Source of the DNA: Oryza sativa Japonica Group
Taxonomy: Eukaryota; Streptophyta; Magnoliopsida; Poales; Poaceae
Reading direction: 5' to 3'
NCBI RefSeq assembly: GCF_034140825.1
Contig: NC_089037.1
Location: 9,746,001-9,810,000 of the forward strand
DNA: 64,000 nt
Shown: positions 22,205 to 32,126 of the stretch, in pieces
Numbering within the stretch: the first letter of the stretch is position 1
How the letters are laid out: each line of letters starts with the position of its first letter
Notes under the pieces: model-generated
The model's database searches: none
Seen by the model: the letters and a program-made list of their open reading frames with translations, nothing else
What the model was told of the DNA's origin: nothing
Position numbers and translations under genes: made by a program

Positions 22205-24523
22205 TCAGGCAACCTGGAAATTAAAGAAGTGCAATTGTCAAGTGACTATAAAACTGGCAGATCAAAGTTGCGGAGGCTGAGCATTTGTTTCAGGAAGTGG
22301 TCTTGCCTTAAGATGCGTCTTCGCAAGATCGAGCAAGTAAAGCGGGTCATTTTTTGTTTGTGTATATGCTTCGATTCTGTTGATTTCCTCGATGAATTTC
22401 TCGAGGTTGGGCCGGCCATTGGTGATCTCGTATTTCCTTATATGAGAGTAGTATATCTGAATCCTTTCAATAATTGTCACATACGCAATGTCCACCTGGA
22501 AATCGAAGAATGGCCACAAGTTTTTTAGGAGAAATTAAGGGTGTGCTCCGTAGGAGTTTCAACTTCTACTCTCTGTTTTTTTTTCCGCACACCTTCCGAG
22601 CCACTAAAGGATGCATTGTTTTTTCTTAAAAAAAATATGTCGAAAGTTACTTAAAAAATCAAAAATCATATTGATTCATTTTTCAAGTATTTTTAGCTAA
22701 TACTCTCTCCGATTTTATTACTCTTGACATTTTGAACAATGTTTTATATACCTTTGACTATCAATAACTTTAAAGATATTTAGTTAAAGTCACTAGAGCA
22801 ATAGATTTACCTACAAAGTACTATAATAAAAGTAAAATTTTATTTATTTAATTTACATATTATAATAAAAAACATAGTGAAAGATATATTTGGAGACCGT
22901 ATAGTTGTCTAAAACATGAAGAATTATAGAACCGGAGGGAGTACTTAATTACTTATGCGCTAATGAATTACTCCGTTTTATGTACGCGGGAAAGAAGTTC
23001 CCAACCCTTACCTTCGACACATCCTAAACATTGGAAAGGAAAATGAACCACATTGTAACAAACCGAATCGACATACCAAGCTAAATTGTCCAAGGAAGAA
23101 TGGACCATCACCGAACTTCGACAGGGCAGCTTCTATCTTGTCCAGAGCAGCAACTGATGATGATACATAATTTCAGTAAATCAGCATGTATGCAAATGAA
23201 TTTTCTCGAACAGCATGCAAATGAATTAAAACTGCAAATCTCCTTATCTACAAACATGGCATAGATGCTGCAATGCTAGATTGACACAACTACTTCCTCC
23301 GTTCCACAGTATAAGTCATTCTAGTATTTTCCATATTCATATTGATGCTAATGAATTTAGATAGATATATATGTTTAGATTCATTAGCATCAATATGAAT
23401 ATGAGAAATGTTAGAATGACTTATATTGTGGAACGGAGGGAGTAGCTCTTACCCGTCTCAGCTGACAAATCTGCTTTGGAGATTAAGGGTGAGTAGAGTG
23501 CTTTGGTAAACGCATTGGCATACGCAATAAGCTCATCAGCAAACTGTCTCTTCTCAGGATCCTGTCATTTTCCAGATCCAAACATTATTATAAGCTGTAA
23601 ACCACGTCTCAGAGAAAAAAAAACTGCATCATTGTCACTCCCAAAAAAAGAAAACTGCATCATTGTCACTCCCTAAAAAAACTGCATCACTGTCACGTGT
23701 TACACTGAATTTCTCTGCCTTACTTCAGGGAGCAGTGCAGGGCCTTCGAAATGGCTGTCGATGTACTTGATCAAATCTAAACTCTCCCCCATGATCTTGC
23801 CGTTGTGCTCTAGAGAAGGCACCTATCGAGAAAGACAACAACATCCATACTACTCAATTGTTCATCGACAAAAATTATACATGAAGAGATTCAGATGACA
23901 TGCAGGAAGGAAGAACAGGTGTACTGTACCGTGCCCTGTTCGTAAACCTTCTCTTTGTACCAAGCTGGTTTGTCCTGCAGATCAATGCCGACTAGCTCGA
24001 TCTTGTCCTGCAAGCCCTGGCCAAATTGACAGCCAAAAAAAAGTACAAAAAAAATTCAGGTTTTTAGCAGGAGGAGTAAAAGGAGTATGAAACTCTGCAG
24101 CCAAAGGTCAGAGAAGTTCAGAAACAAACACCTTGAAGTTCCTGATAATCCAAGCGCGCTGAGCAAACGGGCAGAAGTAGCAAATGTAAAGCCTTCACAA
24201 GAGTCACAAAAGAAGATTTACTTCGACGCAGAAGTTAAAAGAAAAAAAAAGGGATTTAGAGGCATGGTAATTAATTATCTGTCACGTAAGTTAACCTCAC
24301 CTGGTGGTGCCGTCGAAGAGGCGAGGGGGCTCAGAGGCGGAGCCGAGCGCAGCGGGAAGCGCTTCTTTCCCGGAGCTGCATCACACGCGAAGCCGTAATT
24401 AATCACAGAGATCGTCATTAGGGTAAAAACTTTGCCATTTTCCGTAGCTAATCAGTAGTTGGTTCACAGCACTACTACTAATCAAATGATGGCTTACCTA
24501 CGCGGTGCTGCAGCTGCGGCCAT
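22205..24523 (-). CDS. GSTL: lambda-class glutathione transferase (IN2-1 type), copy C, 9 exons
   Basis: Exons 24523-24498, 24375-24301, 24192-24132, 24016-23930, 23822-23724, 23561-23453, 23153-23077, 22495-22307 and 22213-22205 join in frame to 243 residues. Active site FCPFAQRAW with Cys41; then YKEKVYEQGTVPSLEHN and the GES motif; the helical half has DGPFFLGQFSLVDIAYVTIIERI. The exon at 22495-22307 (189 nt) equals exons 8 plus 9 of copies A and B (108 + 81), so this copy lacks that intron. The last intron has a GC donor (AAG|GCAAGA at 22306) and splices to a 9-nt exon giving THLKVA; if not spliced, the frame runs on 14 residues into the intron to a stop. Function as for copy B. A TATA box lies about 90 bp upstream of the start. 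Introns 6 and 7 hold MITEs. Confidence 0.88.
22703..22941. mobile_element. Stowaway-like MITE in intron 7 of GST copy C
   Basis: CTCTCTCCGATTTTATTACTC at the left (near 22703) and GAATTATAGAACCGGAGGGAG at the right, flanked by TA. About 240 bp; diverged arms. Confidence 0.65.
23293..23442. mobile_element. Stowaway MITE in intron 6 of GST copy C
   Basis: CTTCCTCCGTTCCACAGTAT and ATATTGTGGAACGGAGGGAG are the termini, with TA flanks. The 150 bp form a nearly continuous hairpin around TAGATAGATATATATG. It belongs to the same subfamily as 62176-62325. Confidence 0.88.
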
Positions 24524-24610
24524 GGCGATGAGCTGGGAGAGGGAGGAGTGATCCAATTATGTGGCCTGTGAATGTGATATGCTGAGTGATTCGTGGTTGA
24601 TCTGGGTGAG

Positions 24611-24620
24611 TATTTTTATA
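24611..24620 (-). promoter_or_regulatory. probable TATA box of GST copy C
   Basis: TATAAAAATA on the minus strand, 88-97 bp upstream of the ATG at 24523, a fitting distance for a core promoter with a short leader. Confidence 0.5.
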
Positions 24621-24966
24621 CTTGCAGGAGATGGGAGACGAGTTGATTAGTTAACACATTGTGTTATTGGGTCGCAGTTGTTTGGACAAATGGTTTGGAA
24701 ACGTCTGTGTCCGTGGCGGCGAGGGCACTTGGCAAACCAAGTTCATTAGCTCCAATCATTGACTGGACTAATGGTGTGTTGAGATGCGTAATGGCAGGGT
24801 GACACAACTGATTGGGTCATCTTTATGTTTTAAGTGGTAGGTTTTGTGGCTGAAGAATGTAACCTGCCTTTTGGCCCTTTTCTAATTTCTATAGCTTTTG
24901 TTTGGTGGTCTCCTGTGACATAACTGATTATGTCATCTTGAGTAGCTTAGTCACTGATAGCGTTAT

Positions 24967-25500
24967 ACTCCGTCCGTCCAAAATTATAGGACGCTCTTTT
25001 TTTTTAAGAGAATCAAATTCGGAATATTTTGACTAATAATCATACTAACTATATCTATACTAAGTATTATATATATTATATCACTAGATTTAAGTATTAT
25101 GTACGTTATATTACTAGATTTATTGTGAAGTACTTTCATGTGATGCTAATTTTATATTTGTTGGGATCATATAATAGAATAAAATATTGGTTAAAATATG
25201 TTATTAAAGACCATGTAAAAAATATAGGCTTTATAATTTGGGACATAGTGAGTAGTGTTTTATGCGATCTAATTATAAACGAAAATTTCGCCAGGCAATT
25301 ATATAAAAAAATGAGTAAGGATAGAATTCCTCCAGTAAAAAAATTATACAAATACATAAGAGATAAATCATCATTGTTAATATTTTTAGTAATAAAACAA
25401 CTCACAACAGAATAAATAATAATTACATATTTTTAAGAAATAAGATAAACAGTTAAACATGCGTTAAAAATTAACGATGCCATCTTATTAAAAACTAGGT
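24967..25500. mobile_element. Stowaway/Wanderer-like MITE remnant, extended core
   Basis: Starts CTCCGTCCGTCCAAAATTAT after TA. The right end (GTTAAACATGCGTTAAAAATTAACG... TTATTAAAAACTAGG) resembles the right end of the MITE at 10699-10934. The core is longer and AT-rich; an open frame within it (25029-25415) is chance. Confidence 0.4.
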
Positions 25501-25509
25501 AGCATATCC

Positions 25510-25863
25510 GGGAAAATATGTGGTGGAAACCACATATGTAGTGGAAATTTGGAAACAACCATTGGATGGAAAAATTGACTTGTGAGATTCGTCCACATCA
25601 TTACGAGTAAAAATCTCGCAATATATCCGTGAGCAACATTTTTACTCGTGATGACATGGACGAATCTCGGATGTCCATTTTTCAATCCATCGGTAGTTTC
25701 CGAGTTTCCACTACGGCTATGTTCGACTGCCATTATTTTCACTGTGCTGCAGCCAACTAGCACAGTGTGTTGTTTCTTTCGGCTGTGGCAGCGCAGCGGC
25801 TGTACCAAGCGGCCGAACAGGCCCTACATAAGTACATATGTGATTTCCACCACATATTTTCCC
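25510..25863. mobile_element. MULE-type MITE with 9-bp target duplication
   Basis: GGGAAAATATGTGGTGGAAA at the left and its complement at the right are terminal inverted repeats; the arms continue (TGAGATTCGTCCA against TGGACGAATCTC; ACTCGTAATGATG-like against complement). AGCATATCC occurs at 25501-25509 and 25864-25872, a perfect 9-bp target duplication as made by Mutator-like elements. A second small element sits inside the right arm. Confidence 0.8.
25715..25823. mobile_element. small MITE inserted in the right arm of the MULE-type MITE
   Basis: GGCTATGTTCGACTGC at the left and GCGGCCGAACAGGCC at the right are imperfect inverted repeats, flanked by CTAC on both sides (25711-25714 and 25824-25827). 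The host arm is cut at the matching position, so this insertion is younger. Confidence 0.7.
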
Positions 25864-25872
25864 AGCATATCC

Positions 25873-26446
25873 ATATACCATACGATTTAGATAGCATGCT
25901 TGTGCTACCAGGTTTTATGCCTTATCTCACAACAACAGTGTTGTGATTTTTTAAGAAAAAAATATATTTATTTTTTAAAAGAATAAAAAATACAATTACA
26001 ATTTCAAAGTTTTGCAAAAATCTCCTCCCGCTCTACCTTAGGGAGGGGCATAGAGCAATCTATGTAACACGACAATTTTGTAGGTGCCCCCCTCCCGATG
26101 ATTTATCTCCCTATGTAACATCTCCCATAGGGCAATTTATTGTGGGGGTGGCTGCAAAATTGCCACGACGCAAAGTTTGATGATGCATGGGTCGTGCCAT
26201 GACAATTTTGATAAATCGTCCTAGGGGAGAGCGGTTTATCACAGAGGAGGCCACCTAAAAACTTGGCACGACGCATCTCTCGTGGTGTGTCACGTCAAAT
26301 AAATTGCCATCTCATAGGGCAATTTACATGCCATGTCCTACAATATCGTCGGAGGAATATATTTCTGCAAAATTTTAAAATACGAATTTATTTTCTACTA
26401 AATATTAAAAAATTAAAATAAAAAATTCCAAAAATGCAATTTCTCC
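25873..26446. other. intergenic, unclassified repeat-like sequence
   Basis: Contains several related pieces of the form AGGGCAATTTA(T/C) and GACAATTTTG/GCAAAATTGCCACGACG in both orientations between 26030 and 26330, suggesting an old TIR element or tandem-inverted repeat. No gene; ends could not be fixed. Confidence 0.35.
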
Positions 26447-26491
26447 TATATAAGGAGCATTATGGCCCATCTACAATGGCCCAAGGGCCCA
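26447..26491 (+). promoter_or_regulatory. TATA box and GGCCCA motifs upstream of the MOS11-like gene
   Basis: TATATAAGG at 26447-26455 is followed by GGCCCA at 26464, 26478 and 26486. They lie about 200-245 bp before the ATG at 26693; a CT-rich leader (CTCTCTACCTCTCTCTCT) follows. Confidence 0.5.
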
Positions 26492-26692
26492 TTTGGTAGC
26501 ACATATGCGAAGTGCAGGTGTCGAAACGGGGGAACGCAAGCGGACAAAGCAAAAAACACAGAAAAAAAATCGCGGAAAAGGAGAAAGAAACCAGGCGACT
26601 CTCGGCCGCACTCCGCCCACTGCGAGTCTGCGACGGTGCGACCTCTCTACCTCTCTCTCTAGTCTCTCCCCCCGACGAGAGCTCCCCCCTCG

Positions 26693-29181
26693 ATGGCGTC
26701 GCAGAGCACCAAGCCCGCGCAGGCCGCCGCCGAGCCGTCCCCGCCGGCGGCCACCGCAGCAGCGGGGGAGGCGCCGCCGGCTCCGAACCCCGCGTCGGCC
26801 GCCACGCCAGCCCAAAACCCTACCGCTGCCGCGGGGGCGGCCGCTGGCGGGGCCACGGATCTGGAGAAGAAGATGCGCCGCGCTGAGCGGTTCGGGACGG
26901 CCGTGGTGATGTCCGAGGAGGAGAAGCGCAGCAGCCGCGCCGAGAGGTGATTGCTCTGTCCAGTCCCTTCTTTTCTAGGGTTTAGATTTTTTTTTTTGGC
27001 CTAACAGATCCTGGAGATTTCGTGGTCATGGTGAGGGTGAATATGGGATAATTAATCGTCTTTTGAAATGATGGATTCAGAAAAAGACCTTGGTAATATT
27101 GAGCCATGAACAGATGTGTTTAGTATTGTTAGAAAACAATATATAGGATGCATGCAGGATTTAACTGTGCACCAATGTTGCAGTTTTTAGTTACTCTATC
27201 ATTTATACATGGATTTTGAGGAGATTTTCCCGTGGTAGAAAATAGTACTTTGTTGTTTGCTACCAGACGGCTAGGAGCCTTTAAAAAGGCGAATACGATG
27301 TATTCCTTTCAGTCTCTTTTAACAAGGTTTCCCTGCTTAAGAGAAGGGTGCTCGTGTTTCTCCCTTGGCAATATCCTGTGAGGTTTATGCAATTGCTTGC
27401 TAATTTAGTCTCTATGCGCTGCATCACCTAGGTCCTAGCGCAAACCATAGTTCATTTGTCTAGGATATTATTGGTTTAGGCGTTTAGCACTAAATGTCCT
27501 GTTTCATACTGCTTCTGTAATACAGTAGTGGTCCTAGTTTTGGGTATTCAGTTTGAGTTTTGGCTATCAACCTTTATTTCATTGGACTAACTACCAAATC
27601 CCATGAACCATTGGCAACATAGTTATTTTATCTATATTCAGTCACTAAGAATACAGGTGGGAGATGCTTAACAAAGCTTTTACCCAATGGTGTGTTCAAT
27701 GCATGTCTGAAATCTAGCTGCCACAGTTTGAAAATTAAATATCTGTTTTTGGGTTAATAGTATTCTTGTGAAAATATGTTCCAGTTCAAATTGTTTAGAT
27801 GAAGTGCAGTTAGTTACAACAAGGAAAACAATAAACTTGCATCATGGTTTAACTTACAAGAAAAGTGCATTCTCTTATAGGAAGGTTCTTAGGCTACCCT
27901 TATTGACTAGCTTTCAATCACTATGAAATCCAACACTGGCCACCATGATATCTTCTCTGAGATGGAGCAGATTAGAGGAGAAAAATTCTCTGGCATGGAC
28001 TAAAGTTTGATGGTTGACACTTGCTTGAGGAACATAGATTGAAGCATACAGAGGGCACAGGCAAGCCACATCCAAATTAAGCCGTTGTACGGATGAATGC
28101 TGAATGCTCTTAAGGCATTCATGCTTTTAATTAATTACTGTGATTTATACTATTTTACACCATGTTTAAGAAGTTTCTTGGTTCCTTTTACAGACTTATA
28201 TTGAATCCAATAAAAGGCCGTTAACTACACCCTATTCTTTTATGATAGTATTTCTTGCTCTTAATGAAGAGGGTGTTTTGAATACAAAAGCTATGGTTTT
28301 TTTCCTTTAGAATTAAACCATCTGTTTGCTTTATCATGATTCATCAAAAGCTTTTGAGAGAATTCAGCTACTTTAGATGTTATTCGGATGGAAATAATGG
28401 TACCTTTGGTTGATATCAGAGCTCATTTACTAGACTGTCATTCAATCATGTGTATTAGTACTGGTTTAAAAAAGTAAATCCTGCTTTCAATCTAGTTGGT
28501 GCTGGATTTAAATTTGACTGGAACTAAATGAAGTGTCTCCTTTGTTAAACTAATTTTCTGCCTCTCCTAGCTTTGCATCAGATATGTTGCCCAAACAACT
28601 TATTTCAGTTACTAACTCTCATCTTGTTTACAAGGTTTGGGACTGGATCTTCAAATGAAAAGGCGGAGGAACAAAAGAGGAAGTCCAGGGCTGAGAGGTG
28701 TGTTAATACCACTATTTGCACTCTGCTATTGTAGATTTTTCTTATTCCCCGTAATGGCGAACTGATACATAGTTGGATGAATTGTCACTTTGTCAGATTT
28801 GGCCTTGCCTCATCTTCTGCTGACGAAGACGCTAAGAAAAAAGCTCGTTTAGAACGATTTGGTCAGAGTACAAATGTTGACAAGGGGGAAGAAGAGAAAA
28901 GAAAGGCACGAGCTCTTAGGTACGAATGTGGCAGTGCTATATCATTCTTGCTAATAGAATCTTAACCTAGCTATCAGCTATAGCTGACATCTCTTCACTA
29001 CTTTCCCAGGTTTGCAGAAACATCTAGTGGACCATCTCAAGAAAATGGCAAAGACAGCTCCAAGCCGGTAAGTTTATCATGGTATTGTGTGTAACTTTTG
29101 CTTCTTTTGTGTGTTTTTGTATCCGACCCATATGTGTGTTGCAAGACGCAGGACGCGGCCACTGTGGCAGGCACGGCATAA
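26693..29181 (+). CDS. MOS11: MOS11/THO1-like (CIP29-type) nuclear mRNA-export protein, 5 exons
   Basis: Exons 26693-26946, 28635-28697, 28797-28919, 29010-29067 and 29152-29181 join in frame to 175 residues. The first 55 residues are Ala/Pro-rich and disordered. From about residue 57 the motif (K/R)xRAERFG recurs: RRAERFG, SRAERFG, SRAERFG, ARLERFG, ARALRFA, about 20 residues apart. This is the THO1-MOS11 C-terminal signature. In Arabidopsis MOS11, and CIP29/SARNP in animals, these proteins associate with TREX/THO and DDX39-type helicases in nuclear mRNA export; RNA-binding is through the basic RAERFG helices. Introns 1-3 all interrupt the Arg codon of an (E/L)RF motif in phase 2. Intron 1 is 1.7 kb. 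The name is by family signature; the N-terminal SAP domain of animal CIP29 is not present. Confidence 0.82.
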
Positions 29182-30177
29182 TGGAAGCACTCCCTGCCTT
29201 TTGTGAGGTTATATATTGCTGCTATCATCCTACAATATTTCCCATTGCCAAGGGCTTGTTGCTTGACATGCAAAGTATCACTCCATTCTTGCAGATCTCG
29301 GACATGGCCCTTACTTTTGGGGTGAAGCCGTAGTTTGTACAACACTAACGACATCAGTGGCATCATGTTTTCTCCTAGCCATGTTGAGTGCTATTTACTG
29401 TGTTGACTTGCTTACGGTACTTCCCTAGCAGTGTAGCTTGACTTGCTGCTTGGTTTGGGATAATACTGTACTTTTGTTACCTCCCTCTTTTAATGACCAT
29501 GGCTCCTTAGGTATGTACCAGTAGTAACTTATGTTGTTGTAGTTAGCTTTTAAGACGTTATCGTATTCTAAGTTTTAGATGCTTCCTTCGTGTTACAAAA
29601 TGACATACGCAACAATGCCAATGTCTTGGCAGCGGGGCATGTGAATATCTGATGATGCATTTCGTTAGTGCATACATGGTCCACGATCTCCCTACTAAAA
29701 GCTTGTGGCTCCCATCGTTTCGCTTCTTCAACCGCTTTTAAGCCAAAATTTAAATTTTAAAACTAATTTTAGAGTTGATTTTATAAACTTTTTTATTGTA
29801 GTTTATTTTATAGCCTTTTCTTTTAAATCGTTATGGACATATATACAGAAGTTTTACCTATAAACCGCCTTTTTCTTCTAAAGAGCCAACCGATGGATAT
29901 CCTGGAAATTTGCAATGGATAGTAAAAATCCATGAAATGCTTTCCTTTCAACAGACGTATCAGACCATCATATATAACATTGACAGATGGAGAACAAATT
30001 GTACACAACTGAATTATCTCAGTTTGTCTCCCGTGTATGTAACACAGCCACGGGAGCAAAATCTTATTCCAATTTCTCTACAAATACTCTACTACACTAT
30101 CACTGTCAAGAACTCTAGTAGTATCGTGGCAAATACTAGCAAGAGCCGCTGCTCAAAACTGACGAGGTGCAGCGCTC
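29182..30177. other. convergent 3' region between MOS11-like and coiled-coil genes
   Basis: About 1 kb between converging stop codons, with the 3' UTR of the MOS11-like gene in the first 400 bases. I see no gene or clear element. Confidence 0.4.
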
Positions 30178-32126
30178 TCAACAGTGGCCGCAAAGCTCCT
30201 GGTGGGCGACGAGCTCCGACCTCCTCTCGATCGTGTACCGCAGCTGCTCCTTCACCTGCCGCAGCGCGAGGAGCACGGACTGCACGTCGTTGCGCGGCCT
30301 CGCCGTCGCCGCAGGCTCCGCCTTGGGCTCGGGTTGCGGGTCCACGAGCACGATCGCGAGCTCATTCGCCTCCTCCATTTCGCCGTCTCCCTCTCTGGGC
30401 TCGGCCTGAGCCTTCCGTGCTTGGATATCGATACGCATATCGTCTTCGTTGCCTGTTTCTGCATTCGGCTGCGGGTCTACCAGCACCAGCGCTAGCCTGT
30501 CGTCGTCCTCGTCGCGTTGGTTATCTTGGGATTTTGATGAGCCGAAGTCGGATGGCACATGAACAGGTTCATCATCCCTGCTACATGGGAGCGTTCCATG
30601 TGTTCTGCATCAGTAATACAGGTTGTTAAATTGTTAAGTACAAAGTTAGCATTTGACATTTTCCAAGGAATTAAAAAATAGTCAAATTTGAAGGATCAAG
30701 TTGCCGTTTAAGCAAGCGCAACTGCTCTATTTTTAACACCGGAGTCAATTGTGCACATGTTTATGCTATAATTGGTGGCAGCTACACGTAGTCAGTTCTT
30801 CGTACAGTTGAGTTACTAACATTCACCAAAGTGAAAAATTTCAGGTGGGCTTGGTCCAATTTGTGTGGCGTACAACACCGACAATCCGTCCATCTCCTTG
30901 CTATCCTAAACACAATCATTCTGCTTGTGGAGACACAAAGGGTACAGGTTGTTTCCTCAATACCTAACAATAATCGTGAAATATGCCTGTGGAGCTAGCC
31001 GCCATGAACCGAAAAACAAAACGTAGGAGGAGGGAATTTATGTCCTAGTTCTGGCGAGACATAAGGCAACATAGAAACCTAAAATGCAGAAATACCTATG
31101 CGAGATTGTTTAGTTCCTACCGAAATTACGGTAATCCTAGAAACATTAAGCAGGTTATTTAACTTTTGACCAATAATAAAACACCTCTTGTTAATCCGCA
31201 TGCTTACCTCTCTGAGTCATGGTCACCAGCCTCCTCCCCAGAGCCGCAGTTCTTAGCATCTTCAGGGTCCAAGCCATTCTCCTCCTCCTCCTTGCAATGA
31301 ACAGATGGTGATTGCTCGGACACAACAGAGCACCAGCTCCCTTCCTGGGAGGAGTTCACCTGAGTGCATGAACCAGCCGAGGAGCCAGGATTGTTCACGT
31401 CCGCCTCCGTCTCCGGCGCGCGGTGACCGGAGCAGCTATTGGAGGAGAGTGACCCGATGGAGCTGTCCGAGAGCTCCACATCCAAAATCTTGAGGGACTC
31501 CAGCTTCTTTATGGCCCTCCTGAGCCTCCTCTCCGCCTTGTTCCTGATCTTGACCTCGTCGGAGAGCTTCTTCTCCAGCTCATCCAGCTGCGACCAAATC
31601 ATAACCAACCACCAAAAAAAGCTCAAGAACAGTATCACACACTTCCTATCAAGGAGGTTGTAACAGTAGGGAATGTGGCTAAGAGAAGATACCCTTTTGG
31701 CGAGTGAATCAGCCTCCTCCTTGGCAGCCTTGGATGCTACCCTCTCTGCAAGCAGCCTCCCTCTCAGGCACTCCACTGTCCTCATGCCACCGCCACCGCC
31801 GTCCTCGCTGCGCTCACCTCCCCTGCAATCAATGAGACGCAACGCAAATGCAGATGATGTCAAGGAACCGATCCTAGGATCCCATAAATCCATCAACAGA
31901 AAATCCAAGAACTGATCCTAGCTAGAAGAAGGCATCCAAGAAAAAACCCAAGAAGCAAAATTGTAGCAAACCTGCATTGCATGGCTGTGGCAGCCATTTC
32001 TCCTAGCTTAGCTTCCCTTCTCTCGTCGACGTTTCTGGTGGTAGTAGTAGTATCCAAGGGACCAAGATTTGGGGTCAGGGATGGGCGTACGATATGTGAC
32101 GGCTGTGGCTGCTTCTGCCGCTGCAT
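30178..32126 (-). CDS. acidic coiled-coil protein of unknown function, 4 exons
   Basis: Exons 32126-31972, 31822-31693, 31587-31208 and 30604-30178 join in frame to 363 residues. After a Gln/Pro/Thr-rich N-terminus there is a predicted coiled coil around residues 65-130 (LRGRLLAERVASKAAKEEAD, then KRLDELEKKLSDEVKIRNKA, then ERRLRRAIKKLESL). The C-terminal two-thirds is Ser- and acid-rich and disordered, with the unit LA(L/I)VLVDPQP occurring twice about 40 residues apart, followed by a short basic helix near the end (LRQVKEQLRYTIERRSELV). No catalytic motif is seen. A related class of uncharacterised plant coiled-coil proteins comes to mind but without known role. Start chosen as the first ATG of the open frame; the second in-frame ATG (MAATAMQC) is possible. 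Confidence 0.72.

Noticed and set aside
25029-25415. 128-codon AT-rich plus-strand frame
   Set aside because: Lies inside a MITE core, made of Tyr/Ile/Lys codons only, with no homologous domain.
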